From positions 124,001-188,000 of the forward strand of contig JABIWH010000057.1 of NCBI GenBank assembly GCA_018701215.1: DNA of 64,000 nucleotides, written 5' to 3'. Shown piece by piece: positions 31,923 through 40,700 of this stretch. The position numbers were made by a program, and so were the translations under genes. The stretch is from Rhodospirillaceae bacterium (lineage in GTDB: Bacteria; Pseudomonadota; Alphaproteobacteria; GCA-2731375). Below the pieces are notes generated by a model. The model was not told where the DNA came from and did no database searches. It was given only the letters and a program-made list of their open reading frames with translations. Position 1 is the first letter of the stretch; every line of letters starts with the position of its first letter.

Positions 31923-33782
31923 CTAGTTCCGGCCCAGCTTGGCGGCCTTGGCCGGGTCCCACCACCAGGTATCGAGCACGCCGCGGGCATATTTTGGTTT
32001 GCTGGCGGGGCGGCCGAACAGGTCCCAGTACGCGATGGTGTGTGAAGCCTTGAACCATTGCGGCACCAGATTGTGGCTCCACATGATGACCCGGTCCAGA
32101 GCATGGGTGGCATGGCGCAGTTCGTCGCGGTTACCGGCCTGGATGATCTTCTCGATCAAGGCATCCACCGCCGGGCTTTTCAGGCCGGTGTAGTTGCGCC
32201 CGCCGGTCATATCGGCGGTCTTGGAATTCCAGGCGCTGCGCAGGCCCAGGCCGGGTGTCAGGGAGGATGAATTTCGGAACGTGGTGATGTCGAAATCAAA
32301 CTCCTGAACGCGGCGCTGATACTGCGCGGGTTCAACTAGGCGAAACCGCGCGGTAATGCCCAGTTTCTCCAGATTGCGGATATAGGGCATGACGATACGT
32401 TCGAACGCCTTGCCGTACGATAGGAACTCAATCTCGAAGCTCTTGCCGGCCCCGTTCACCAGCTTGCCGTCCCGTACTTTCCAGCCCGCCGCGCCGAGCA
32501 GTTTCTTGGCCTGGCGCAGCTGGCCGCGAATATTGCCCGTGCCCTTGGTCTTGGGCGCGCGGTAAACCTCGCCAAAGACCTCTTTGGGCAGATCCTTGCG
32601 CCAGGGTTCCAGCAGGGCCAGCTCGGCACCCACGGGCGCGCCCGTGGCCTCCATGTCGGAGTTTTGAAAAATGCTGTAGGTGCGCTGGTACAGGCCATGG
32701 AACAGGTTCTTGTTGGTCCATTCGAAATCGAACACCAGGCCGATGGCCTGGCGCACGCGGCGGTCGGTAAATTTGGCGCGGCGGGTGTTGAGAAAAAAGG
32801 CCTGGAAGCCCGACGGATTTTGATCGGGCAGGATTTCCTTGATCAGGCGGCCGTCCTTAACCGCCGGCACGTCGTCATATTTGGTGGCCCAGTTGCGCGA
32901 AGTGAAATCCTCGCGAAAATCGATCTTGCCCGCGAACAGGGATTCCAAGGCGATATCCCGGTCCCGGTAATAATCCCAGGTAATGCGCCGGAAATTGTTG
33001 CGGCCACGATAGACCGCCAAATCCTTGCCCCAATGGTCGTCCACCAGGACATAGGTGATGGAGCGGCCCGGATCGACCTTTTCCACCCTGTAGGGCCCGC
33101 TGCCCATGGGTGGGGTCATGGTGGTCTTGGTGAAGTCGTGATCGCTATACCAGGACTTTGAAAGTACCGGCATGGCGGCCACGGTGGCGGGCAGATCGCG
33201 GGTCAGCACACCCTTGGCGAAGTTGAAGCGGACCTTGCGTGGGCCCAGCACCTCCGTCCCGGTGATATCCTTGAACAGGACGCGGTAGACCGGGTGGCCC
33301 TTGGTCTTGAGAATATCAAAGGAAAACGCCACATCGTCGGCGCTGATGGCGCTGCCGTCATGCCAGCGCGCCGCCGGCCGCAGGGTAAACGTAATCGACT
33401 GCCGGTCATCGGGGATCTCAACGCCGCCGGCGATCAGGCCATAGTAGGAATCTTCTTCGTCTCCTGACCCGATCATCAGGGTTTCGAAGGTCAACAGCCG
33501 GCCATCGACGCCAAAGGGATTGCTGCCCGCGGCCCAATGACCCTTGAGAATAAATGGATTCAGGCTGTCGAAATTTCCGTTGTACCAAAGGCGCAGACGC
33601 CCACCCTTGGGCGCGTCCGAATTGACATAGTCGAAATGCTTAAAGTCCGGGCCGTACTTCAAGCTGCCCAAAACAGCGAAGCCGTGGCTGGGCTCTGCCA
33701 GCGCCGGGACTGTCCCAATCAAAAATGGGGCCAGGGTTAAGAGCAGCAACAGCCGGGCTATGCTATTCACGGGGCGAATCAT
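31923..33782 (-). CDS. yejA: Peptide-binding protein, YejA type (copy 1, promoter-distal)
   Basis: Periplasmic solute-binding protein of family 5, 619 residues, with a signal peptide of about 29 residues ending ALAEP. The YejA hallmarks are YVNSDAPKGGRLRL after the mature N-terminus, LGPRKVRFNF, PPMGSGPYRVEKVDPGRSIT, and RRAKFTDRRVRQAIGLVFDFEW. The protein presents peptides to YejB/YejE; E. coli YejA binds microcin C. It follows a second binding-protein gene of the same family (18-base gap) and precedes yejB by three bases. Confidence 0.9.
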   Translation of the reverse strand: MIRPVNSIARLLLLLTLAPFLIGTVPALAEPSHGFAVLGSLKYGPDFKHFDYVNSDAPKGGRLRLWYNGNFDSLNPFILKGHWAAGSNPFGVDGRLLTFETLMIGSGDEEDSYYGLIAGGVEIPDDRQSITFTLRPAARWHDGSAISADDVAFSFDILKTKGHPVYRVLFKDITGTEVLGPRKVRFNFAKGVLTRDLPATVAAMPVLSKSWYSDHDFTKTTMTPPMGSGPYRVEKVDPGRSITYVLVDDHWGKDLAVYRGRNNFRRITWDYYRDRDIALESLFAGKIDFREDFTSRNWATKYDDVPAVKDGRLIKEILPDQNPSGFQAFFLNTRRAKFTDRRVRQAIGLVFDFEWTNKNLFHGLYQRTYSIFQNSDMEATGAPVGAELALLEPWRKDLPKEVFGEVYRAPKTKGTGNIRGQLRQAKKLLGAAGWKVRDGKLVNGAGKSFEIEFLSYGKAFERIVMPYIRNLEKLGITARFRLVEPAQYQRRVQEFDFDITTFRNSSSLTPGLGLRSAWNSKTADMTGGRNYTGLKSPAVDALIEKIIQAGNRDELRHATHALDRVIMWSHNLVPQWFKASHTIAYWDLFGRPASKPKYARGVLDTWWWDPAKAAKLGRN

Positions 33783-33800
33783 GAGGCGGATGATAACAGA

Positions 33801-35636
33801 TTACTTGCCGCCATTTTGGGCACTTTTCAAAGCCTTGTCCTTGGCGTTGTCCAGCCACCAGGTCTCGGGAAAGCCCAGGCTGTATTTGGCCTGCACCTTT
33901 GGCCGGGAAAAGCGGTTCCAATATGCGATGCGATAGCTGTTGATATGCCAGTTGGGAATAACAAAATGGTTCCATAGCAGAACCCGGTCCAGGGCCCGCG
34001 TGGCGGCGACCAGTTCGGCCCGGCTGTTGGCAAAGATAATTTGATCGATCAATTTATCGATGGCCGCATCCTTGATGCCGATATAGTTGCGGCTGCCAGG
34101 CCGGTCGGCCGCCGCCGTGCCCCAAAAGCCGCGCTGTTCGTTGCCCGGCGACAGCGATTGCCCCCAGCCGCCGACGATCACGTCATAGTCGAAGTCCCGC
34201 AGCCGGTTGATATATTGCGAGGTATCAACCACCCGTACCTTGACCGTGACGCCCAACCGCTCCATGGCCTTTTGCATGGGCGCGACGATGCGCTGAAAGC
34301 CCTGGTTGACCAGTAGGAATTCAATTTCCATGGCTTTGCCGGTCTTGCCATTGCGCAGTTTGCCATCCTTGACTGACCAGCCGGCACTATCCAATAGCCG
34401 CTTGGCCTGGCGCAAAAGGCGGCGGGATTTGCCCGAACCATCGGTCTTTGGCGCCGCATAGGCTTTGGCGAAGACCTCTTCTGGGATCTGACCTTTCAAG
34501 GGCGAAAGGAACTTCAGTTCCGCCGCGCTGGGCAGGCCCTGGGCGGCCAGTTCCGAGTTCGAGAAATAGCTCTGTGTCCGGGTGTATTGGCCAAAGAACA
34601 GGTTCTTGTTGGCCCATTCGAAATCAAAGGTCAGGGCCAGGGCCTGGCGCACCCTGGCATCCTGGAACTGGGGCCGGCGGATATTAAAGGCGAAGGACTG
34701 CATCCCCGTGGGGTTGCCGTTTTTCAAGGTCTCCTTGACCACTTGGCCCTTTTTCAGGGCCGGAAACTTGTATTGCGTGGCCCAGACCTTGGCCGTGTTC
34801 TCCTGGCGGAAATCAAAGGCATTGGCCTTGAAGGCCTCCAGCGCCACGGTGGGGTCGCGGTAATATTCAAAGCGCAGGGTATCGAAATTGTGGCGCCCCT
34901 TGTTGACGGCCAGATCCTTGCCCCAGTAGTCCGCCACCCGCTCGTAGGTAATGCTGCGGCCCGGATCGACCTTGGCGATCCGATAAGGCCCGCTGCCTAG
35001 AGGCGGTTGCAACGTGGTCGCCTCGAAATTCTTGCCCTGCCAGTAATGTTTCGGCAGCACTGGCAACTGGCCAATGATCAGTGGCAGTTCGCGGTTCTTG
35101 CGGCCCTTGAAGGTGAATTTGACTTTGTACGGCGACAGCGCCTCGGCCTTCTCGACATTGGCGTAATAGAAGCGGTAAAACGGCGCGCCCTTGGATTTCA
35201 GCAATTCAAGGCTGAATGCGACGTCATCGGCGGTGACCGGTTGGCCGTCATGCCAACGGGCCGCCTCTCGTAGATTGAAGGTGACCGAGGACAGATCGTC
35301 CGCCACCGCGACGCTTTCCACCAACCGGCCATATTCGGCAAAGGCCTCGTCGCGGGAGGATTCCAGCAAGGTGTCGTACAGCAAACTCAAGCCCGCCGCC
35401 GAGCTGCCCTTGATGGTAAAGCTGTTCAAGGTGTCAAAAGTGCCGCGCGCCTCGAGCCGTACGAGGCCGCCTTTCGGGGCATCAGGATTGACGTATTCGA
35501 AATGCGTGAAGCCGGGCGGATATTTCAGCTCGCCAAACATCGACATGCCGTGCCGGGCGGGGCCTTCCGCCCCAGCTTCTTTACTGGCTGGCAGGCTGAG
35601 AAACAACAATCCAACGATAATCAGAACGGCGCGCAT
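33801..35636 (-). CDS. Peptide-binding protein, YejA type (copy 2, promoter-proximal)
   Basis: A second family-5 binding protein of 611 residues, clearly a paralogue of its neighbour: YVNPDAPKGGLVRL, PPLGSGPYRIAKVDPGRSIT, ARVRQALALTFDFEWANKNL and the WWLDNAKD end all have counterparts. The ATG at 35636 is chosen because GGAG lies upstream and a signal peptide (MRAVLIIVGLLFLSLPAS) follows; an in-frame TTG ten codons earlier has no such support. As first gene of the operon it should be made in the largest amount. Sequence divergence from copy 1 suggests a different peptide preference. Confidence 0.9.
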   Translation of the reverse strand: MRAVLIIVGLLFLSLPASKEAGAEGPARHGMSMFGELKYPPGFTHFEYVNPDAPKGGLVRLEARGTFDTLNSFTIKGSSAAGLSLLYDTLLESSRDEAFAEYGRLVESVAVADDLSSVTFNLREAARWHDGQPVTADDVAFSLELLKSKGAPFYRFYYANVEKAEALSPYKVKFTFKGRKNRELPLIIGQLPVLPKHYWQGKNFEATTLQPPLGSGPYRIAKVDPGRSITYERVADYWGKDLAVNKGRHNFDTLRFEYYRDPTVALEAFKANAFDFRQENTAKVWATQYKFPALKKGQVVKETLKNGNPTGMQSFAFNIRRPQFQDARVRQALALTFDFEWANKNLFFGQYTRTQSYFSNSELAAQGLPSAAELKFLSPLKGQIPEEVFAKAYAAPKTDGSGKSRRLLRQAKRLLDSAGWSVKDGKLRNGKTGKAMEIEFLLVNQGFQRIVAPMQKAMERLGVTVKVRVVDTSQYINRLRDFDYDVIVGGWGQSLSPGNEQRGFWGTAAADRPGSRNYIGIKDAAIDKLIDQIIFANSRAELVAATRALDRVLLWNHFVIPNWHINSYRIAYWNRFSRPKVQAKYSLGFPETWWLDNAKDKALKSAQNGGK

Positions 35637-35717
35637 GGCCCCATCTCCAGGCGGTTTTGACGACAATTAGAACGATGGCCGCTGAATGCGGCGAATTCAA
35701 GGCTTTAGCGGCCCTCA

Positions 35718-35746
35718 TTGACGTTTTTGGGATGCATGTCTGTATT
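35718..35746 (+). promoter_or_regulatory. Possible sigma70-type promoter for the HAD gene
   Basis: TTGACG (35718-35723) and TGTATT (35741-35746) are 17 bases apart, about 70 bases upstream of the chosen HAD start codon. The -35 hexamer matches five of six positions, the -10 four of six. Prediction by eye. Confidence 0.35.
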
Positions 35747-35813
35747 TTGGGTGTGGCCGGTTTTGACATCAGGAAATAAAGTCATGAATGTTCAGGTAAA
35801 AATTGAGGTCCGC

Positions 35814-36437
35814 ATGGATCAGATGAAATCAAATCCCAGCGCCGTCGTTTTCGACCTTGGCGGCGTCTTGATTGATGTGGACCCGCGCTATTTGTACCGG
35901 CAAATGAGCCATGACGAAGCGCGGATCGAGCATTTCCTGGCGCAGATTTGTACGCCGGCCTGGAACTTTGAACAGGACCGCGGCCGTTCGACTGACGAAG
36001 CGACGGAGGAACTGATACGCCGCCATCCTCCGCATGCGGATTGGATCCGCGCCTATTACGGCGAGCACGGAAAAACCTTCAGGGATGCAATCGCCGGGAC
36101 AGTTGAAATTCTCCAGGCATTGAAAGACAACGGCGTCCCGGTCTTTGCCCTGTCCAACTGGAACGGCGAATGTTTCCAGGTCGCCGAGGCGCGGTTTCCA
36201 TTCCTTGATCTATTCGAGGACATCGTCGTTTCGGGGCGGGTCGGTTTGTGCAAACCCGAACTGGAAATCTATGAGTTGGCGTCGCGGCGATTTGGCTATT
36301 CGGCGCAGGAGATTTTCTTCATTGATGATAGGGAAGAGAATCTTGAGCCGGCAATCAAGCTCGATTGGAGGACCCATCTCTATCGAAGTCCGGATGCGCT
36401 GGAACGATCTTTGTTGCAGTTCGAAATATTGCAGTAG
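35814..36437 (+). CDS. HAD-superfamily phosphatase, HAD-IA type
   Basis: A 207-residue haloacid-dehalogenase-like hydrolase. Motif I is VVFDLGGVLIDVD with nucleophile Asp14, motif II is ALSNWN, the motif III Lys is in GLCKPELEIYE, and motif IV is FIDDREEN. The G-G-V after the first Asp and the helical cap (HFLAQICTPAWNFEQDRGR) place it with YihX-type sugar phosphatases. The ATG at 35814 has GAGG five bases upstream; the ATG at 35784 with AGGA is an alternative giving ten more residues. Substrate unknown. Confidence 0.85.
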   Translation: MDQMKSNPSAVVFDLGGVLIDVDPRYLYRQMSHDEARIEHFLAQICTPAWNFEQDRGRSTDEATEELIRRHPPHADWIRAYYGEHGKTFRDAIAGTVEILQALKDNGVPVFALSNWNGECFQVAEARFPFLDLFEDIVVSGRVGLCKPELEIYELASRRFGYSAQEIFFIDDREENLEPAIKLDWRTHLYRSPDALERSLLQFEILQ

Positions 36438-36449
36438 GTCGGAACTGCG

Positions 36450-37232
36450 CTAACCTTGCAACACCGCCAGGGCCTGGGCGTGCAAGGCGGGATTGGCGGT
36501 GGCGATGGCGGTTTCTATGCCCACCTGGCCGTCAAACCGTAGCGGCTTGCCCTGCCAATCGGTGACGATGCCGCCGGCGTTCTCGATGATGGGCACGTGG
36601 GAGGCCATGTCCCATTCGTTCAGGTTTGTCTCTGTCACGATATCGACGAAACCCATGGCCAGCATGGCGAAGGCATAACAATCCGTGCCCTGGCGCATCA
36701 GTTTGGTCGCGGCGGACAGGCGTTGCATGGCGGTTGCCTGATCGGAAGAATAAAGGCCCAAATCGGTGGTGAACAAATTCGCCTCCGACAGGCTGTCGCG
36801 GGCGCTGGTCTTGATCGCCGCGCCGTTGAATGTAGCGCTGCCGTCCATGGCGCCGATCCAGCGCTCGCCGTTGATCGGCTGATCCACCACCCCCAGTACC
36901 GGTTTGCCGTTATGGGCCAGGGCAATCAATGTACCGAACAGGGGAATGCCGGTGATGAACAGCTTGGTGCCATCGATAGGATCCAGTATCCAGTGCCATT
37001 CGCCGCTGCCCGGCTTGAGGGGAAATTCCTCGCCCCGGATGCCGTGATCGGGGCATTCCGCCTCGATGATGGCGCGCATGGCGCGTTCGGCTTCACGGTC
37101 GGCGATGGTCACCGGACTTTCATCGGCCTTGGTGTCGATATGGATGTCGGCGCGGAAATAGGGTCGGATAACCGCGCCGGCGGCATCCGCCAGCCGCCCG
37201 GCCAAGGCCAGATAACGTTCAGCCTCTTCCAT
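36450..37232 (-). CDS. hisN: Inositol-monophosphatase family phosphatase, HisN-like
   Basis: A 260-residue Mg-dependent phosphatase. Metal ligands are seen in IRGEEF (Glu at about 68), WILDPIDGTK (Asp84, Asp87) and NEWDMASHVPIIENAGG near residue 210. FITGIPLFGTLIAL and the QGTDCYAFAMLAMG segment are typical of the histidinol-phosphatase subgroup. It would dephosphorylate histidinol phosphate in histidine synthesis, but the closely related inositol monophosphatases cannot be ruled out. It lies 24 bases after the cytochrome c gene on the same strand. Confidence 0.82.
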   Translation of the reverse strand: MEEAERYLALAGRLADAAGAVIRPYFRADIHIDTKADESPVTIADREAERAMRAIIEAECPDHGIRGEEFPLKPGSGEWHWILDPIDGTKLFITGIPLFGTLIALAHNGKPVLGVVDQPINGERWIGAMDGSATFNGAAIKTSARDSLSEANLFTTDLGLYSSDQATAMQRLSAATKLMRQGTDCYAFAMLAMGFVDIVTETNLNEWDMASHVPIIENAGGIVTDWQGKPLRFDGQVGIETAIATANPALHAQALAVLQG

Positions 37233-37256
37233 GAATAAGCGGCCTATTCGCCCAAT

Positions 37257-37811
37257 CTACTCAGCTGGCAGGGCTGGCGGCGAATCGTGTTGTTGCCGCA
37301 TAAAGGCGATCAGATTGGCCCGGTCTGTTTGCTTCTTGATGCCCTTGAAGGCCATTTTGGTGCCGGGTATGAAGCCCTTGGGATTGGCCAGGAAAGCGTC
37401 CAGGTCGGCATAGCTCCACGCACCGCCCTTGTCCATTAAGGCGGAGGAGTATTTGAAGTTGGTGCCGCCACCCATGCCGCGGCCGACCACACCGTACAGC
37501 ACGGGCCCAACTTTGTGCTTGCCGCCTTTATCGAAGCTGTGACAGGCCTTGCATTTTTTGGCCGCCTTGGCGCCCTTGCCGGCGTCGCCCGCCGCCAGCA
37601 GCGCGGCCAGGCCGGGGCCGGTGTCTTCTTTGGCGTCTTCGGCTTTCGCCTCTTCTTTGGCGTCTTCTTCCGCCCCATCGCCGATGGCGATCGCGGCCTT
37701 GGCGGGAATGGTCGGATGCACCAAGGCATCGCCGATTATGTTGACAACCATGAGCAATAGCGCCGAGCCCAGAATGGCACCCAAAAACTTGTTGAATTCA
37801 TACATATTCAT
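37257..37811 (-). CDS. Membrane-anchored class I cytochrome c (CycM-like)
   Basis: A 184-residue c-type cytochrome held in the inner membrane by an uncleaved N-terminal helix (FLGAILGSALLLMVVNII, residues 9-26). An acidic, Ala/Lys/Glu-rich linker (residues 47-65) leads to the heme domain. The heme site is CKACH (87-91), and Met153 in GTKMAFKGI is the likely sixth ligand. Membrane-bound cytochromes of this kind carry electrons from the bc1 complex to terminal oxidases. It diverges from kdsB, an arrangement common in alphaproteobacteria. The ATG at 37811 is preferred over a TTG five codons upstream. Confidence 0.88.
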   Translation of the reverse strand: MNMYEFNKFLGAILGSALLLMVVNIIGDALVHPTIPAKAAIAIGDGAEEDAKEEAKAEDAKEDTGPGLAALLAAGDAGKGAKAAKKCKACHSFDKGGKHKVGPVLYGVVGRGMGGGTNFKYSSALMDKGGAWSYADLDAFLANPKGFIPGTKMAFKGIKKQTDRANLIAFMRQQHDSPPALPAE

Positions 37812-37940
37812 GGCGGCAAACCCCAATTAAGGACAAACAAAACGCCGGGAAAATAACAGGAAAATGCTGGAACAGCTTTCCCGGAAGGACGGCTCACCGT
37901 ATAACATCGCCGCAACCAATTGGCTAGACCGGCTACATGA

Positions 37941-38702
37941 ATGGGACTGGAAAGCGTGACCTCGAGACAACAGGCACTTGTGGTGATACCGGCGCGCATG
38001 GCCTCGCTGCGGCTGCCCGATAAGCCATTGGCGGATATCCATGGCGAGGCCATGATCGTGCATGTCTGGCGCCGCGCGGTGGAGGCCGGTATCGGCCCGG
38101 TGGTGGTGGCTTGTGCCGAGGCCGAAATCGCCGATACGATCAAGGCCGCCGGTGGTGACGCGGTGCTGACCGATCCCGACCATCCATCAGGTTCTGACCG
38201 GGTCTGGGAGGCCGTGCAAAGGTTTGACCCCGATGGCGCCTATGATGTGATCATCAACCTGCAAGGCGATCTACCGACCATGGAGCCGGCCCAGATCCGC
38301 CTGTGCCTGGAGCTGCTGGCCGACGATGCGGTCGATATATCCACCCTGGCCGCCGAGATCGTCGAGGATTACGAACGGGAGCAAGCCAGCGTGGTGAAGG
38401 CGGTGATCTCGCTGCCGCCTGGTGCTGTGCAGGGGCGGGGTCTGTATTTTACCCGCGTGCCGGCACCGTCCGGCGAAGGCCCGTTGTACCATCACATAGG
38501 CATTTACGGCTATCGCCGGGCTGCTCTGGCGCGCTTTGTCGCCCTGCCTGCCGGCCATTTGGAGCGGCGCGAGCGGTTGGAGCAGTTGCGCGCCCTGGAG
38601 GACGGCATGCGCATCGAAGTCGGGCTCGTTGACAGGGTGCCCTTCGGTGTCGATACTCCCGCCGATCTGGACCGGGCACGCCGTGCCCTGGCGCCGAAAT
38701 AA
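37941..38702 (+). CDS. kdsB: 3-deoxy-manno-octulosonate cytidylyltransferase
   Basis: Makes CMP-Kdo from CTP and Kdo for lipopolysaccharide synthesis in the cytosol. The 253-residue protein has the nucleotide site IPARMASLRLPDKPLADI, the TDPDHPSGSDRVWEAV segment, NLQGDLPTMEP and HHIGIYGYRRAAL, all standard for KdsB. A GTG at 37956 is an alternative start. Followed by pheA after 33 bases. Presence of the gene indicates an outer membrane with Kdo-containing lipopolysaccharide. Confidence 0.93.
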   Translation: MGLESVTSRQQALVVIPARMASLRLPDKPLADIHGEAMIVHVWRRAVEAGIGPVVVACAEAEIADTIKAAGGDAVLTDPDHPSGSDRVWEAVQRFDPDGAYDVIINLQGDLPTMEPAQIRLCLELLADDAVDISTLAAEIVEDYEREQASVVKAVISLPPGAVQGRGLYFTRVPAPSGEGPLYHHIGIYGYRRAALARFVALPAGHLERRERLEQLRALEDGMRIEVGLVDRVPFGVDTPADLDRARRALAPK

Positions 38703-38735
38703 ACAGTCGTTTCAAAGCATTAAGGACAGGCCACC

Positions 38736-39644
38736 ATGGCTGACAAGAAAGCTCAGGACAGTGCCGATGATCCGCGCATGAACGTGGCCTTCCAGGGTCA
38801 ATTCGGCGCCTATTCCCATCTGGCCTGCAAGGAAGGCCTGCCCGGCTACAACCCCTTGCCCTGCCGCACCTTTGAAGATGCTTTCGCCGCCGTGACCGAG
38901 GGCCAGGCCGGGCGCGCCATGATCCCGATCGAGAATTCCCTTGCCGGGCGCGTGGCCGATATCCATCATCTGATCCCAACCTCGGATCAATATATTATCG
39001 GCGAGCATTTCCAGGCCGTGAACCACCAGTTGATGGCCCCGCATGGCGCCACGCTGGATGATATCCGCGAGGTTCACAGCCATATCCATGCCCTGCCCCA
39101 ATGCCGCAAACTGATCAAGGAACTGGGCATTGACCCGGTGGTGCATGCCGATACCGCCGGCGCCTGTGAGATGGTGGCCGAACGGGGCGACAAGTCCATT
39201 GCCGCCATCGGCTCCCCCCTGGCGGCGGAGATTTATGATCTGAATATTCTGCGCGAAAACGTTCAGGACATGGGCAACAATGTGACCCGTTTCATTATTC
39301 TGGCCCGGGAGCGGATCACCCCGCATCCAAAAGACGGCCCCGCCATGACCACCGTGGTCTTTCAGGTCCGCAGCGTGCCGGCCTCGCTCTATAAGACCCT
39401 GGGCGGTTTCGCCACGGCGAACATCAATATCACCAAGCTGGAGAGCTATATCGAGCCGGGCAGTTTCGAACAGGCGCAATTCTATGCGGACTTCGAAGGC
39501 CATCCGGAGGATCAGCGCGTTGCCTGGGCCTTGGAAGAAGCGCAGTTTTTCTGCACCCGCCTGCAAATCCTCGGCACCTATCCGCGCCATCCATTCCGCC
39601 ACGACAAGCGCCAGAGTTATGAAGCCCCGCACGTGAAGGGTTAG
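38736..39644 (+). CDS. pheA: Prephenate dehydratase
   Basis: Converts prephenate to phenylpyruvate in phenylalanine synthesis. This is a monofunctional 302-residue enzyme without a chorismate mutase domain, as usual in alphaproteobacteria. The catalytic domain shows VAFQGQFGAYSHLA, IPIENSLAGRV and GNNVTRFIILAR. The ACT regulatory domain from about residue 205 has PASLYKTLGGFATANINITK and LESYIEPG in place of the common ESRP motif, so phenylalanine feedback binding may differ. AAGGA upstream supports the ATG. The next gene begins five bases after the stop. Confidence 0.93.
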   Translation: MADKKAQDSADDPRMNVAFQGQFGAYSHLACKEGLPGYNPLPCRTFEDAFAAVTEGQAGRAMIPIENSLAGRVADIHHLIPTSDQYIIGEHFQAVNHQLMAPHGATLDDIREVHSHIHALPQCRKLIKELGIDPVVHADTAGACEMVAERGDKSIAAIGSPLAAEIYDLNILRENVQDMGNNVTRFIILARERITPHPKDGPAMTTVVFQVRSVPASLYKTLGGFATANINITKLESYIEPGSFEQAQFYADFEGHPEDQRVAWALEEAQFFCTRLQILGTYPRHPFRHDKRQSYEAPHVKG

Positions 39645-39649
39645 GTGCG

Positions 39650-40690
39650 GTGCGGACCGCGCGTACCATCACGGTAATTGGCTGCCATGCAGAGGGCGAG
39701 GTCGGCCGGGTCATAACCGGTGGCGTGCTGCCACCGCCCGGCGAAACACTGTTTGAACAGCGGGAATATCTGCGCACCCAGAATGATGGCTTGCGCAAGT
39801 TTCTGCTGTACGAACCGCGCGGCGGCGCCTTTGTTCATACCAACCTGATCGTGCCGGCCAAGACGCCCGGCGCCGATGCCGGCTTTATCATTATGGAGCC
39901 GACGGATTATCCGCCCATGTCCGGTTCCAACACCATATGCGTTACGACGGTGCTGTTGGAGACCGGCATGATCGCCATGCAAGAGCCCGAGACGGTGCTG
40001 CGCCTGGATACCCCCGGCGGTCTGGTCGAGGTGGTGGCGCAATGCAAGGACGGCCGCTGTCAAAACGTGCGCTTTCGCAATGTGCCCTGCTATGTGGTGC
40101 AACTGGATGCGGTGGTGGAGGTCGCGGGCCTGGGCAGCGTCAATTGCGATATCGCTTACGGCGGCGCCTTCTTCGCCATCGTGGACGCACCCAGCCTGGG
40201 TTTTGCCATTGTGCCGGACGAGGCGCGGGAGCTGGTCGAGACGGGGGAGCGGATCAAGGCGGCGGCGGTGGAACAGCACCCGGTCGTCCATCCGGAAAAC
40301 CCCGGCATCCACACCATTACGTTCACCGAATTCACCGCACCCCTGGCCAAGGACGATACGGGCCGCACCGTGGGCCGCAACACGGTGGTAATTTCGCCCG
40401 GCAAGCTGGACCGCTCGCCTTGCGGCACCGGCAGTTCGGCGCGTTTGGCGGTGCTGCACGCGCGCGGACAAATCGGCCTGGATGAAAGTTTCGTGAGCCA
40501 ATCCGTGCTGGGGACGGAGTTCCATTGCGGTGTTGCCGATGTTGGCGAGATTGCTGGGCAACCTGCCATCACGCCCAGCATCCGGGGCCGGGCCTGGATA
40601 ACCGGCAGCCACCAATACAGCCTGGACCCCGACGATCCGTTTTCCGAAGGTTATACCCTGTCGGACACTTGGTATCGGGCTCTGGATTAG
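39650..40690 (+). CDS. Proline racemase/hydroxyproline epimerase family protein (Ser/Cys type)
   Basis: A 346-residue member of the proline racemase superfamily, which includes proline racemase, 4-hydroxyproline 2-epimerase and trans-3-hydroxyproline dehydratase. The second catalytic Cys is present in DRSPCGTGSSA (Cys258). The first, normally in a M-C-G-H motif, is Ser91 in PPMSGSNT, so the two-base mechanism is altered and the exact reaction cannot be assigned. HAEGEVGRVITGG at the N-terminus and LGTEFHCGVADV near the end are family features. It follows pheA by five bases and is followed by an EamA transporter, so all three may be cotranscribed. Confidence 0.85.
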   Translation: MRTARTITVIGCHAEGEVGRVITGGVLPPPGETLFEQREYLRTQNDGLRKFLLYEPRGGAFVHTNLIVPAKTPGADAGFIIMEPTDYPPMSGSNTICVTTVLLETGMIAMQEPETVLRLDTPGGLVEVVAQCKDGRCQNVRFRNVPCYVVQLDAVVEVAGLGSVNCDIAYGGAFFAIVDAPSLGFAIVPDEARELVETGERIKAAAVEQHPVVHPENPGIHTITFTEFTAPLAKDDTGRTVGRNTVVISPGKLDRSPCGTGSSARLAVLHARGQIGLDESFVSQSVLGTEFHCGVADVGEIAGQPAITPSIRGRAWITGSHQYSLDPDDPFSEGYTLSDTWYRALD

Positions 40691-40700
40691 GGCCTGATAC

